NCBI GenBank assembly: GCA_024138015.1
Contig: JAMXBB010000002.1
Location: forward strand, 51,544,203-51,608,202
DNA length: 64,000 bases
Direction of reading: 5' to 3'
Source of the DNA: Lumnitzera littorea
Lineage: Eukaryota > Streptophyta > Magnoliopsida > Myrtales > Combretaceae
Both the position numbers and the translations under genes were made by a program. This document shows, one piece after another, positions 12,060 to 22,930 of the stretch (its first letter is position 1; every line of letters starts with the position of its first letter). The notes under the pieces were generated by a model that worked only from the letters and a program-made list of their open reading frames with translations, ran no database searches and was not told where the DNA came from.

Positions 12060-12321
12060 GAAGGTGTGTAAATTCCCTACAATGATGCATTAGTGATCAG
12101 TGCAAGAATTGCCAACTTTGAGGTCAAAAAGATCTTAGTTGACACTATGAGTTTAGTAGACATTATTTTTCAACACACTTTCAACCAAATGAAGACAAAT
12201 ATCAAGGCATAGTTGAGATCCTACAATTATGATTTATATGCTTTTAATAATCAACCCATATGGGTTACTAAAGTTATTTCTCTTCCTATTCATATCGAAG
12301 ACAATGAGCATATTGTAGAAT
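12060..12321 (+). pseudogene. Tat-like gypsy aspartic protease (5' part), cut by an insertion
   Basis: The translation NDALVISARIANFEVKKI then LVDTMSLVDIIF (about 12080-12170) is the retroviral-type aspartic protease with the catalytic DTGS changed to DTMS. It continues through VISLPIHIEDNEHIVE up to 12321, where it stops at the start of an inserted LTR. The expected continuation (PYNTIMG) is found at 21341 and beyond, 9 kb away. Confidence 0.85.
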
Positions 12322-12804
12322 TGATGAGTTTTTAATTACACATATTTTATTTGGTGACTTTTGATGATTTTCTTTTATATTTGGGTTTTTTTTTAGATAA
12401 TGATACTTAATTGAGTAAAATTTTATTTTCTAGGTTTGGAAACAATCTATGCAAGAAAACGAAAAGATAAAAACAAATTTCACTCAAATTGAAGCTAAAT
12501 GAGCACGTTATGGAGGTTTGAAGATCGATACAATCGAATAACATGACTATGTTGTTTCTAAGCAAATTTAGAGCTTATTTTCAACTGTCATAGCTTAGTA
12601 CACGACTAAAAAGCATGATTGTGTCCTTGGTCATGTCTTTTCCAAATAACTTATTTTTTTATCTCTTCCTGTATAAAGCCTCATTATGTTTAGTTTTAGA
12701 AGAACTTGTTGGACACGAATTGGGGAGAGCTTTTCAACATAAGAATACTCAAGCAGGGAGAGGATCATCAAGAATTCAAGATTCAATTTTTCTTTAAACT
12801 TCAT

Positions 12805-14934
12805 TATCGAGCCCTATTTCATTTTCCTTAATTTAACTTATATTAAGTATAGCTCTCTTAATATAAATTACTCGAATTAAGGAAAAAAATATTTTTCCTT
12901 AAAAAAATGTTTTAAAAAAATATTTTAGAAAAATTGGAGTTACTAACCAGTTAAATAGGTAAAAAAATGAAATTAGGGTTCTCGAGTGAAAAAACCCTAA
13001 TTGGCCACTAATCTGCAAATTTTCTTAAAAAATAATTTTAGAAAATTAAGTAGAAAAACTAAATTTAAGAGCTAACTTTATTAAGACTAAGTTACCATGT
13101 AAAAAAAAAAAAAATTAATGGGCTTTATTTTTATTTTTCCATAAACACTAAGTTATATACAAATATGCAAAATATAACTAAAATAAATATTTTATTATTA
13201 TTTATTACAAATTTTTAAGAAAAAGAAAAAATTTTATTTTTTATATAGTTGCTCCAAAGGTACCTACATACCTACTAATCGGAATTAAATTAATGTAATT
13301 CTTTTTTATAAAATATTTAGTCAATGAATCTTTTTTTAAATTTGGAAATCAAGCTAGATTTACGTTTATTTAGCCATTTATTATTATTAAAAAAAAATCT
13401 ACAAAGATCTAATTTCACAAATCTACTTTTAAAAGAAAACCTAACTAATTAAATCTTTTTTAAAACTCTAGTTAAGATTTTTTTTTTTTAAATCACTACA
13501 TGTCAAAAGATATCTTTTCTAAATTTTATATTCAAGATCTACTAAGATATGTATTTTCTTTGAAGATTCGGATCTCAAAGAAAATATATGTGACTATTTA
13601 AAAAATGCAATTTTCAGCTAAAAAAATGTAATTTAATTAATCAAAAAATTCAAATTATATAAAAAATATAGCAAATGATATGATAATTAAAAAATATAAT
13701 AAAAAAGCCTACACCAAAAAAATTAGTAAAAATAATTAAATTAACCAATAATGAAAAAAACAACTAAATAAAATAATAATAATTTTTAAGTTGAGTTACA
13801 TGTGATCAGCGTGCTCGTGTTGACTGTATCTTGGTCGTTTAGACTACATTTATGTGCTTGGTTATGAAATTGATTGTACGTATGTAAACTGATTGTATGC
13901 ATTGCAGTGAATTGCATGTGATTACAAAGTAGATCGTATGTGTCGTACATTAGCTTACGTGTGTCCATGAGTATTTGTGTGTCAAATTGCGTGTATATGC
14001 TGTATTTGATCATGTAACAATGTGTGCGTGTGGGTGATCGTGTCAAGTAGTTTTGTGTGTTTATATTATCATGAGATAGTGTCAGTGAAACAATAGTGTG
14101 GTGCATATGAATTGTGTTTGTTTATGACTAGGTGCTAGCATGCTGTGATTTTGTGTATGTAGTACATGAGTAGAGTGCAACAGCTTTGTGTATAGTGTGC
14201 CAATTGATTGTAAAGTGAGCATGCATTGACTTTGGTACATGAACGTGTATGAATTTCATACAACGCATGGACGTATTTGGACCGACAATGTGTAGATATG
14301 TTTATAGCATAGGTGAGGGAGTGTAGACGTGTGATTGAGGGTTGTGAAAAAAAAATGTCTATAAACTTTACTGTTGACTCAATATTTATAAGCTACTCAA
14401 CCGAATCTTTTATATCGTTTTAAATATATATTTAATCTCAACAAACCTTGCATACGAATGATACGATAACAAATCCCAAATATAGAAGATACAATTTAGA
14501 TTCTTTGAAAATTCAACCTAATTTCTAAAAACCCTATTTTAATTTGGGCTTTCTATTTTTTTTGCTCGACTCAGTCCAACTCAATTTAGCTTGGTAACTT
14601 ACTTAATAAATCTTAAGTTTATTTTAGCCCGATATAAGTTAGATAAAATCTACTTTATATCAAACTGGACCAAAGTATTTTAATGAAGCTCGATTCTTTT
14701 AATGACTTTAGAATTTATTAAATTGAACACACACCATTATTCGATTCGATCCTAAATGACTTGACTCGACTTAAATTAGCTTGATACGACTTGACACTTT
14801 ATTTTTATTTTTTTTTCTATTTTTAATTATATTTTTATCATTTTTTATTTTTATTTATTTTTCCATTTTTTCTTTTTCTTTAACCTAGCTCACTAAAAAT
14901 ACTAAAATAAAACAGAAAAAATGAGGTATCTACA
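12805..14934 (-). repeat. 3' LTR of the pol-less gypsy element
   Basis: It is about 2.1 kb. The stretches 13790-14190 and 14780-14934 align with 19880-20280 and 20320-20525. The 12805-13680 part is very AT-rich and has no counterpart in the other LTR, which is deleted there. It contains a GT-rich variable stretch with many 'gtgtg' words at 13800-14340. No ORF of note; the 106-residue minus ORF at 13786 is not coding-like. Confidence 0.75.
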
Positions 14935-14949
14935 AATGCTCCTCTTTGT
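14935..14949 (-). other. Polypurine tract of the pol-less element
   Basis: Read on the minus strand, ACAAAGAGGAGCATT directly precedes the LTR start TGTAGATACC. Position and purine content fit a priming tract. Confidence 0.7.
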
Positions 14950-15179
14950 AACGAAGTTTTACAAACTTTGCTATAAAGACAAAAAAGACATACTTATTTT
15001 TGCCTACTCCTTACTTGAATTGGTAAGGTAAGGACCTTGATTATCAAACAAATTGGGTCTCGTCTTGAAAGGTCAGGTATCCTTAAGAGGATAGATCTCT
15101 TTAAGGATTTGTTTCTTGAAAGGATAAATCTTTTGAAGACAAGATAAGATGACATTCTATTAAAGACAAAATGAGACAG

Positions 15180-15660
15180 TGCTCTCATAAGCAGGCGATC
15201 TTTTAAATGATTAGATGATGCTCCTTTGAGCAAGTGATCAAAAAAGAAATAGATAAGACAGTGCTCCTATGAGCAAGTGACCTTAGAAAGGAATAAGACA
15301 GTGTTCCTTTAAGTAAGCGACCTTAGAAAGGAATAAGATAGTGCTCCTTTAAGTAAGCAATCCAAGAAAGGAATAGATAGGATAGCTCTCCTATGAGCAA
15401 GCAATCCAAAAAGGAATAGAACAGTGCTCCTTTGAGCAAGCAATCCTAGCAAAGGACTAAATAGGACAATGCTCCCATGAGCAAGTGATCTTAGAAAGGA
15501 AATGGATAGTGCTCCTTTGAGCAAGCGATCCTAGAAAGGAATAAGATAACGCTTCTTTAAGCAAGCGATCCTATAAAGGTTTAGATAAGATAGTGTTCCT
15601 TTGAGTAAGCAATCCTACAAAGGATTAGATAGCACTCTTATGAGCAAGCGATCCAAGATT
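15180..15660. repeat. Minisatellite array, about 45-60 bp units
   Basis: About nine imperfect units of the type 'gtgctcctttgagcaagc' plus 'gatcctagaaaggaata' follow each other with unit lengths that vary. The array lies between gag and the 3' LTR of the pol-less element, where Tat/Ogre-type elements often carry tandem repeats. Short open frames here (14994-15524, minus) come from the repeat itself. Confidence 0.88.
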
Positions 15661-17589
15661 ACTATATGAAATGAACAGCGCACTAAAGGGTAAGCAATCC
15701 ATGAATTTCAAGGACTTTAATAAGTTTTGACAAAATGATCTAAGATTTGAGTTTAAAGGATTTTGATGATTCTTTGAAAATTGTGACTTTTTCTTTTTAA
15801 GAAATCTCCCTTGACAATTTTTGAAAAAAGGTTCCATTTCTCTTTTAAAAGTCTTTTTTTTTTCTTTCTTCTCTTTCTTCTTCTTTTTTCAAAAAATTTA
15901 AAAAATACTCTTTGATGGAAAATTGTGTTGCTAACAAGTAAGAAAGTCTTGAAGACTCTCAAGATCACAAATAAGGGGTTGGCTTACCCCTTGCCTATTA
16001 ATCACTTATTCTTTCAGTCTTGTTTCCTAAAGCATAATTCATGACTCTTGAACTTTTTAAAAGCATTAATTTCAAGCTTAGAATAAACGACTATTCATGT
16101 TTTTGAAAAAAACACTCAACAGTTCTTTAATATTCCACTAAGAGGATAAATATCATTACTTGAAATGTTTAGTACAAGTGGACTTTCTTACACTCTTACA
16201 GGTCCGTTTTCACTCTTGGCATCTATTCAAAAAATTTAGCCTATCTTGTAAGTGGTACATTCTGGTCAATCAATTAGGTCTTTCCTAGGTTTGCAATGTA
16301 AGGCTTTTGGTCAATAGTTTAAGCAAATGGATATCAATGCACTTCGGCCAATTTTGAAGAAATCATATACAATTCATCTCGGGTTTACAAACTAAGAACC
16401 TAGGAGAAACTAAACATGGGCTTGTTGTAGTTTTATATGTAAGTTTCGCTTAAGATAAGTCCATTTCTTTAGTCAAGAGAGTTTTAACAAGGGTAGTATA
16501 ATGGTGGGATCATAAAATAAAGGCTTTGCTTTTGGGCTTGAGAATTTAAAATGTTTAGCCTTTATACATTCTTCACAAGTTTGGACTTCAAGCTTATTGG
16601 CAATTTGGCTCATGCTTGAAGGTGATCACCTTGCTAATATTTTCTTTTTTTCTTTTCTTTTCTTTTCTTTCTTTTTTTATTTTTCTCCTTTTTTTCTTTC
16701 TTTCTTTTTTTTTTTTTTTGGTCAAGATGGTCACCTTCTATTGTTGAGTTTTCACTTGATATGATTCAAAGCCCTAAAGCCATGGGCTCAAAGAGTATAA
16801 GCTTAGGAGAAGTGTATATGGCTTTAGAGTGTTTGGGAAAAATCCATGGGCTTGGGGTGTTTAATGAGTGTATCAACTTAAGTGAGGTGTATATGGTTTG
16901 AAACTTCTCTTTATCCTAAAGAAATTGAATTATCTATGACAATATTTGCTCATGAATTAGCATAACTAAGGTAAGAATAAGTTAGTCTACCCATTTTCTC
17001 CAAATTGATGACCTTAACCTCTTGACTACCCTACTATAGGGTGGTTCTTAGCAGGGTTAATTTTAAGAAAAATCACCTAAAGGCTCAAATGGGTTTGCAC
17101 GGGATGATTGTGTTTAGGGATGATGAAATGAATACCTAACATCATTTTGACATGTGTACCAAGTTCAAGATAGGCCTTCTTTAAGGAATGAGCCTAATTA
17201 CTCATATTATGACACTACTCTCTCATGTGTGTTTAGGGTTAGTGTTTAAGACATTGTTTGCCTCCTTTCATCCTAAACCTTTCAAGTAAGGTATTACCAT
17301 TCCCTTAGATGGAAAATTTTAAGTTCCGAGTTCACATTTACTTTATCCATTTTCACTTGCCCCAACTCTTGCATGAAGTATTTCATTAATGATGGGCCAA
17401 TGGCATGCCCCCATCGAGCTTAGCTAAGTGTACGTCACAGAAAAATAAAATGCACAAGAAAAACACTTTATTCGAATAAATCTTATCTCCAAAGTGAAAG
17501 ATTATTCTAAAAAGAAATAAATACAAGAACAAAAAGTCTTTTCCACTTCTCACCCCCATTTTTATCACTTCTTCGAACTTGGCCCATTT
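15661..17589. other. Non-coding internal region of the pol-less element
   Basis: No family motif is visible in any frame. It contains T-rich stretches at 15850-15890 and a pyrimidine tract at 16640-16725. This is where pol would have to be if the element encoded one; only unrecognised sequence is present. Confidence 0.6.
16640..16725. repeat. Polypyrimidine (T/C) low-complexity tract
   Basis: About 85 bases are nearly all T and C ('tttcttttcttttct' type units), ending in a long T run. Confidence 0.85.
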
Positions 17590-19520
17590 AGTTGAATTAA
17601 TCTTTTGGACATATACCTAATTGCTTCAAATGGTGAGCCACTTGGTTAAATGGTAGTAGTAAACCCTCAATACCCAATGTTGGAGGTTTTGTATTTGATG
17701 CCCCTAGGTTAGGGATGCCACTACCCATAGACCCATCGGTCTTTAGAAAATTTGGTTGGATAACCTTGGCATCAATCAAATCTTGCACCTTATGCTTCAG
17801 ATTACAGCAGTCTTCTATGGTATGCCCCACTTAGCCCACATGATATTCACACCATTTGTTGTGGTCATGATCCCTTGGTTTGCATTTCTTTATAAGGTTT
17901 TCACATGCTAGTAGTCCTACATCTCTCAATTACTTAAACACTTGGGCTATTGGAATCTTGAACTGTGTAAGTCACTCCTCTTGTTGGGGATAGGCTTATC
18001 TTAATTCTGGGCTTTACCAATTGGCACATTCGCTCTTGACTTCTCTTTCCCTGAATCATCCTCATGCTTTGGCTATGATGTCTTGTTTGTATTAGGATGT
18101 AGGTTTTCAAGTTACTTAAGCACATAACCTATTTCCATTTCTATACCCATAAGCTTCTCTTTTAATATCACCAACTTTTCTTCTAGGACTACAACCCTGC
18201 TTTTCGTATCATGGTAGTAACATACCCCCTGGACTTGACCATTCAAATATGTTTTTGGCATTTTTTCCAAACCTTGTATCATGTTGATAATGAGCTCTGT
18301 GAAGAATTTAGGCCTTGGATCCTTAACAAAGTCCAACTAGACTAATTTTTCATCAATCAAATCTTGGACTTTATTCTTCAACTCCCAGCAATGGTTAATA
18401 GCATGCCCCTACTACCCATGTGGTACTCACATTGCACCTTTAGATCATATTTCCGAAGTTTAGACCTTGGTGTTGGAGTTTTAAGATGCAACAAAGTCTT
18501 CTTTTAGGCAGCAATAGACCCAAGACATAGGAATCAGGATATGAATGAACCTTCTTCTAGGTGATTTCTGGCTTAGCTTATTTTTCATGAGCTTTAGGCA
18601 AGTGCTTAGGGCATTAGGCTTACGTATAGTTAAATAAGACATTGTAGTGTTCACAATGGCCTCTGAATCCAACTAGGCTAATCCCTTCCCTATCAATCTC
18701 CCCACTCTAATGGCATCTTCAATGCGACTACCGACTGCAACTATGTCTACAAATGTGCAAGTGGCATGGTCCAAGAGGTGCTTATAATAAGGTTTCCCTA
18801 ATGTGCAGATGAATATGTTAATCAATTCATTTTTTGGAAATTGTACTATAGCTTGAGCGGTTATAAATCTCCATCTCTAGGCATACTCCTTAAAGGACTT
18901 AATCGACTTCATTTTCATGTTATTTAAATCCATTAGGGAAGGAGACACTTCTTCATTGAACATATACTATTGATACAAGGCTCAAGCTAGCTTGTCCCAT
19001 GTATCAAGCTTAATTAAGTCTTGTTGGGCATACCAAATTAACGCCGACCCGATTAGGCTATCTTGGAAAGTATGAATTATCAACTGCTCATGTTTATAGA
19101 ATTGGACCATCTTGCGAACATAAAGCCTAAGGTGAAGTTTAGGATAACCTATTCCATCATACTTTTCGAAATTTGGTACCTTAAACTTCTTAGGTAACTC
19201 GTGATCTTCAAAAGTACAAACATTGCTCAAGCCCAAATCGCTCTGCACATCATGATCCTTGAGAACTCCCATTTTCTCTTCAATTTTCTAGAAGATTTCT
19301 TCTTCCATCTTCATCAATTTTTGCTCTAATTCCTTCCCCAAGCCTTAGCTGCTGTTGTTGAGCTCATGAACTAGCAACTCTTTTGACTTGTTTGCCTTAG
19401 ATGGTATGTCAATGGGCCCCTAAGCTTAGATATAGGCCATAGTCTCAACTTGCTTCACATACTTGCTCAGAACCCCTTCTGTTGTGGCTATTATCTATTT
19501 AAGAGCTTCATACATCTTGA
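17590..19520 (-). pseudogene. Gypsy-type gag (long form with zinc knuckle), broken
   Basis: The minus-strand ORF 18982-19272 has the gag core: LPKKFKVPNFEKYDGIGYPK, YVRKMVQFYKHEQLI, FQDSLIGSALIWY and LIKLDTWDKLA. Downstream in broken frames come MKSIKSFKEYA-RWRFITAQ, LINIFICTLGKPYYKHLL and VGSRIEDAIRVGRL. Near 17770-17860 is the knuckle-like segment CEYH...GHTIEDCCNLKHK, then VQDLIDAK. This order matches the widespread plant gypsy gag with 'W+DLA', 'EYAxRWRD' and 'GHxTEDCxxLKxKVQDLI' motifs. An N-terminal, Glu/Lys-rich helical part lies at 19270-19400. It has at least seven stops, and no protease is seen after it. Confidence 0.85.
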
Positions 19521-19796
19521 TTTTGATAATAAGTGATTATGGGCTTCAAGTTGGGTCATATCACTTAAAAATCAATCTTTCAAATCTTGCAAAAATCTCT
19601 TCTTGTTAGTAACACTACATAAAGTTTTTAGTTTTGAAAATCATTCATTCTTTCTTTCTTTAGAAACTTTTATTGAAAAATTAATGCTTATTTTATGTTA
19701 CAAATAGCCTAATACTAACATCGATGACTCTGACTTCATTATACAGACAAAAGGTTAAAAAAAAATTAAGACTAATGATTAAGGGCATATGATAGC

Positions 19797-20525
19797 GATT
19801 ATACTATAAAGATAATTAAATTAACTAATAATAAAAAAAAATAAAATAAAAAAAAATAATTTTTGCCTAAACGAGTCAAGCCGCGTATAATCGACGTATT
19901 AGTGTTGACCATGTTATGGTCGTTTAGACTACATTCGTATGCTTGGTTGTAAAATTGATTGTGCATGTGTGAACTGATCATGTATATCATAGTGAATTGC
20001 ATGTGATCGCAAAGTAAATCGTGAGTGTTGTGCGTTAGATTGCATGTACCGGTAAGTATTTGTGCATTAGATTGCATGTATGTGTTGTGTTCGATCGTGT
20101 AGCAATGTGTGCATGTAAGTGATCATGTCAAGTAGTATCATGTGTGTTTGTGTTATTGTGAGACTGTGTGAGTGAAACAATAGTACAACGCATGTGAATT
20201 ATGTTTATTTGCGAGCAAGTGTTAGCATGATGTGATTCTATGAGTGGTGGCACATGAGTGGAGTCCAGTAGACTTGATTATTTATTTTTTATTATTTTTT
20301 TCAAGATTATATTTTATTATTTTCAATTCCATACCACTTGACACTTTATTTTTTTTATTTTTTTTTCAATTTTCTTTTTTTAATTATTTATTTTGTAATT
20401 TTTTAATTATATTTTTATCATTTTTTATTTTTATTTATTTTTCATTTTTCACTTTTCATTTTTCTTTTTCTTAACCTAGCTCGTTAAAAATACTAAAATA
20501 AAAGGACAAAATTGAGGTGTCTATA
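19797..20525 (-). repeat. 5' LTR of the pol-less element, shortened by deletion
   Basis: It aligns with parts of 12805-14934: the GT-rich block at 19880-20280 and the T-rich end at 20320-20525. It lacks the first 0.9 kb and a middle block of about 0.55 kb. The expected primer-binding site next to it is not visible, as if the left deletion also removed it. Confidence 0.72.
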
Positions 20526-21333
20526 TTCATGATTTTCTTTCCTATAATTTTCAACTCATTGTTTTTAGATCCTTATTTTGCAATATATAGTGAGTAAATA
20601 TTTGATATATAGGTCTTGTAAAACCTAGATCTATTTATATGATATGATTAGTATTTGATTATTATTTTTTTTTGTTTTTTTCTTGATTTAACTATATTTA
20701 CTTCATGATTTAGGTTATTATTTTTGTAATTAGTAATCTAAAGTTTGATATCTTATAAGAGAATTGAGAGATTTCTTATAAGATTAGATTTAAATATAGT
20801 TGATGAGAGTTGTTGCAAGATTAGAGATAATTTACAAGATTCTTTTAGAATTTTAAATTAAAATATAGAGAAATTGTTGTTTAATAATGTAATCTTAGAT
20901 CATATTATTGAAAAGAGATTTTAATAGGTGATTTTAGGGTTAGGGTTAATTTGATTGAGAAAGTGATTAATTTTAGTAAAGAATTCTCCTAATCAAGAAA
21001 GATTAAGGAATAAATTAGATTATCTTTAGAAAAATCACATGTTAGATCTAGAGGAAGCAAAGATCTTGATACGTTTTTGTGAATCTTGAAGTAGTTTATA
21101 ATTCTATTGCTTTCTTATTTAAGTTCTCAAATAATTCTTAATTAGATGTTAATCTATTAGATGCTGCAATTTAATTTAGGTTCTTTAAGTTTCTTCAAAT
21201 TTAATTTGTCAGTTAGACTAGTAATCATAGTCCATGAGGGATCGACATTCGAACTTAATCCGCTTACTACAATTTGATAGGGTATACTTGCCGATACATT
21301 AAGAAGACAAGGTAAACTTCCTTGTTATCAAAT

Positions 21334-22240
21334 GTTCGTCCCCTTATAATACGATTATGGGCTGACCATACTAGTATCTATTTGACATGGTTCCTTTAAC
21401 TACATCTCAAGGCAAAATTCCCTACTTCCACTAAAGTCAGAGTATGCAAGGTAGACTAGCAATTAGCTAGATCCTTATATTTGAGAGTGATGCGGTGCAA
21501 AGAAGTATTTCAAATTGAGATTGATTTGAATAAGAAGTTTATTGGCATTGAGAATGCCGAAGAAAAATTAAATGAAGTCCCACTAGGAAATGATCATAAA
21601 AAAACAACAAAGATAGGGAGACTATTATGGGCAAATCTCCACCAAAGTTTAATTAAATTTCTTCGGAATAACACCAATGTCTTTGCTTGGTCTCCCTCAA
21701 ATATATCGAGCATCGCTAGAGAAGTAATGATGCATAAGCTACAAATTAATCCAAATGCGAAGATAGTTCAACAAAAGAAAAGGCATTTTTCCCCTAAATG
21801 GCAAACAACCACAAAAGAGAAGGTTCAAAAGCTACTAAAGGCAAGATTTACAAGAGAAGAGCCTTATCCAACTTAGCTAGTCAATTGTATGATAGTTAAA
21901 AAGTCGAACAACAAGTAAAGCATGTGCATAAACTTTATAGATTTGGATAAGGCCTATCCCAAAGATTGTTTCTCCTTATTGAGAATTAATTAGATGGTTA
22001 GCATAACTGTTGGGCATGCCTTACTCTCTTTCATGGATGCATTTTCCAGCTACAATTAGATTAAGATGGAGAAAGATGATGAAGTTCACATCTCTTTTGT
22101 CACAAATTTTGGGATGTATTGTTATATAGTGATGCCTTTTAAGCTTAAAAATAGTGGTGCAACCTATTAGAGGCTTATAATCAAGATGTTTAACCCTTAT
22201 CCCTAGAGGAAGACTTATTTTTATACTTATCAGTTAATAG
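21334..22240 (+). pseudogene. Tat-like protease end and reverse transcriptase, broken, catalytic box missing
   Basis: After the inserted LTR the frame resumes with PYNTIMG and HLKAKFPT. Then comes the linker ORF 21481-21876, with NTNVFAWSPSNI (family: DVFAWS..DMPGI). RT follows: INFIDLDKAYPKDCF, FMDAFSSYNQIKM-like (first catalytic Asp kept) and VTNFGMYCYIVMPFKLKNSGAT. At about 22190-22240 the text jumps from the 'NAGATYQRL'-type motif to a region downstream of the YxDD box. The box and some 0.2-0.3 kb are therefore deleted, and RT activity is impossible. Confidence 0.87.
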
Positions 22241-22612
22241 CCGAGCACTTTCATTTGTCTTGGAACGAGTAAAAGGCGAGGAACATAAGCCGATCTACTA
22301 TGTTAGTCATGTCTTGTAAGGCCCTGAACAAAGGTATACAAAGATTAAGAAAGTTGTTTTGGTCATTGTTCTTTTGGCAAGGAAATTAAAGCCATACTTC
22401 GAGGCCCGTCAAATAACTATTCTTATCGATCAACCTCTATGCCAAGCCTTGCAACGACTAGATTCCTTAAGGAGGAGGATGAAGTATGCTTTGGAGTTAT
22501 GTGCCTATGATGTACAGTACAAACCTAAAACGACATTAAAGGCTCAAGTTTTGGCATGTTTTGTAATAGAATTCACTAGAGATGAGGACAGCATAGAAAT
22601 GGCTAAGAAACC
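22240..22612 (+). pseudogene. Tat-like RNase H domain
   Basis: Fragments read HKPIYYVSHVLQGPEQ-type text, then an ORF (22359-22619) with VVLVIVLLARKLKPYFEA, ITILIDQPLCQAL, LRRRMKYALELCAYDVQY and KAQVLACFVIEF. This is the gypsy RNase H following RT: the 'RLxxWAxELxxYDIxYxPR..IKGQALADFLAE' motif is clear. The early acidic residues of the fold lie in the deleted or shifted part. Confidence 0.85.
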
Positions 22613-22930
22613 CACATGAAATTTATACATAGACGTTTCCTCCTCTAAAGAAGGATGTGATGAAGGCCTTATTTTGCAAGGGCCCCACAATGTGAAAATC
22701 TAGTATGCATTGAAGTTTAGATTCCTATCAAGCAATAATGAGGTCAAATATGAAGCCCTGAATGCCAGGATAAAGTTAGCAAGGGAAGTTGGAGCTGAAA
22801 AGATTGAAGTTTTCTCCTACTAACAGCTGGTAGCAAATCAAGTACAAGGAAGCTATGCAATAAAGGAGGACGTGATCAGTAAGTACTTAATGATAGTACA
22901 AATGCTCATAGAAGGATTCCAATATTTTAC
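22612..22930 (+). pseudogene. Second RNase H-like (archaeal-type) domain of the Tat lineage
   Basis: LYIDVSSSKEGCDEGLILQG (about 22621-22680) and FRFLSSNNEVKYEALNARIKLA (about 22710-22785) match the extra RNase H block (family: LYVDGSSN..GSGAG; NNEAEYEAL..GL+LA). A second RNase H after the first is known from Tat-group gypsies and supports the lineage call. The first Asp is kept. Stops interrupt it at about 22617 and 22702. Confidence 0.83.

Larger units (their letters stand above)
12805..20525 (-). mobile_element. Pol-less Ty3/gypsy-type element (LTR-gag-repeats-LTR), minus strand
   Basis: Related LTRs at 12805-14934 and about 19797-20525 (the latter shortened by deletions) flank a minus-strand gag (17590-19520). 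Between gag and the 3' LTR there are tandem repeats and about 2 kb of sequence, but no RT, RNase H or integrase motif in any frame. The candidate target duplication is TTCAT (12800-12804 and 20526-20530). The 3' LTR start on the minus strand (TGTAGATACCTC) and the purine tract before it are typical of Tat-group LTRs. It is therefore a gag-carrying non-autonomous element, or one that lost pol by deletion. Confidence 0.75.
12322..21330 (+). mobile_element. Solo-type LTR inserted into the Tat-like pol, itself split by a younger element
   Basis: The outer parts 12322-12804 and 20531-21330 flank a nested gypsy. Together they make about 1.3 kb without coding capacity, beginning TGATGAG and ending TTATCA. 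The left junction breaks the Tat frame after ...EHIVE and the right junction restores it at ...PYNTIMG. The bases AAT occur on both sides (12319-12321 and 21331-21333), but a clean 5-bp duplication is not visible. The right part carries text typical of retrotransposon LTR ends ('catgagggatcgacatt'). No second copy exists in the window, so a solo LTR is the simplest reading. Exact ends are uncertain by a few bases, and plus orientation is an inference. Confidence 0.7.

Noticed and set aside
13786..14106. 106-codon minus-strand ORF rich in Thr, His and Ser
   Set aside because: It is inside the LTR of the pol-less gypsy; the homologous stretch at 19799-20077 is frame-shifted, so coding is not conserved.
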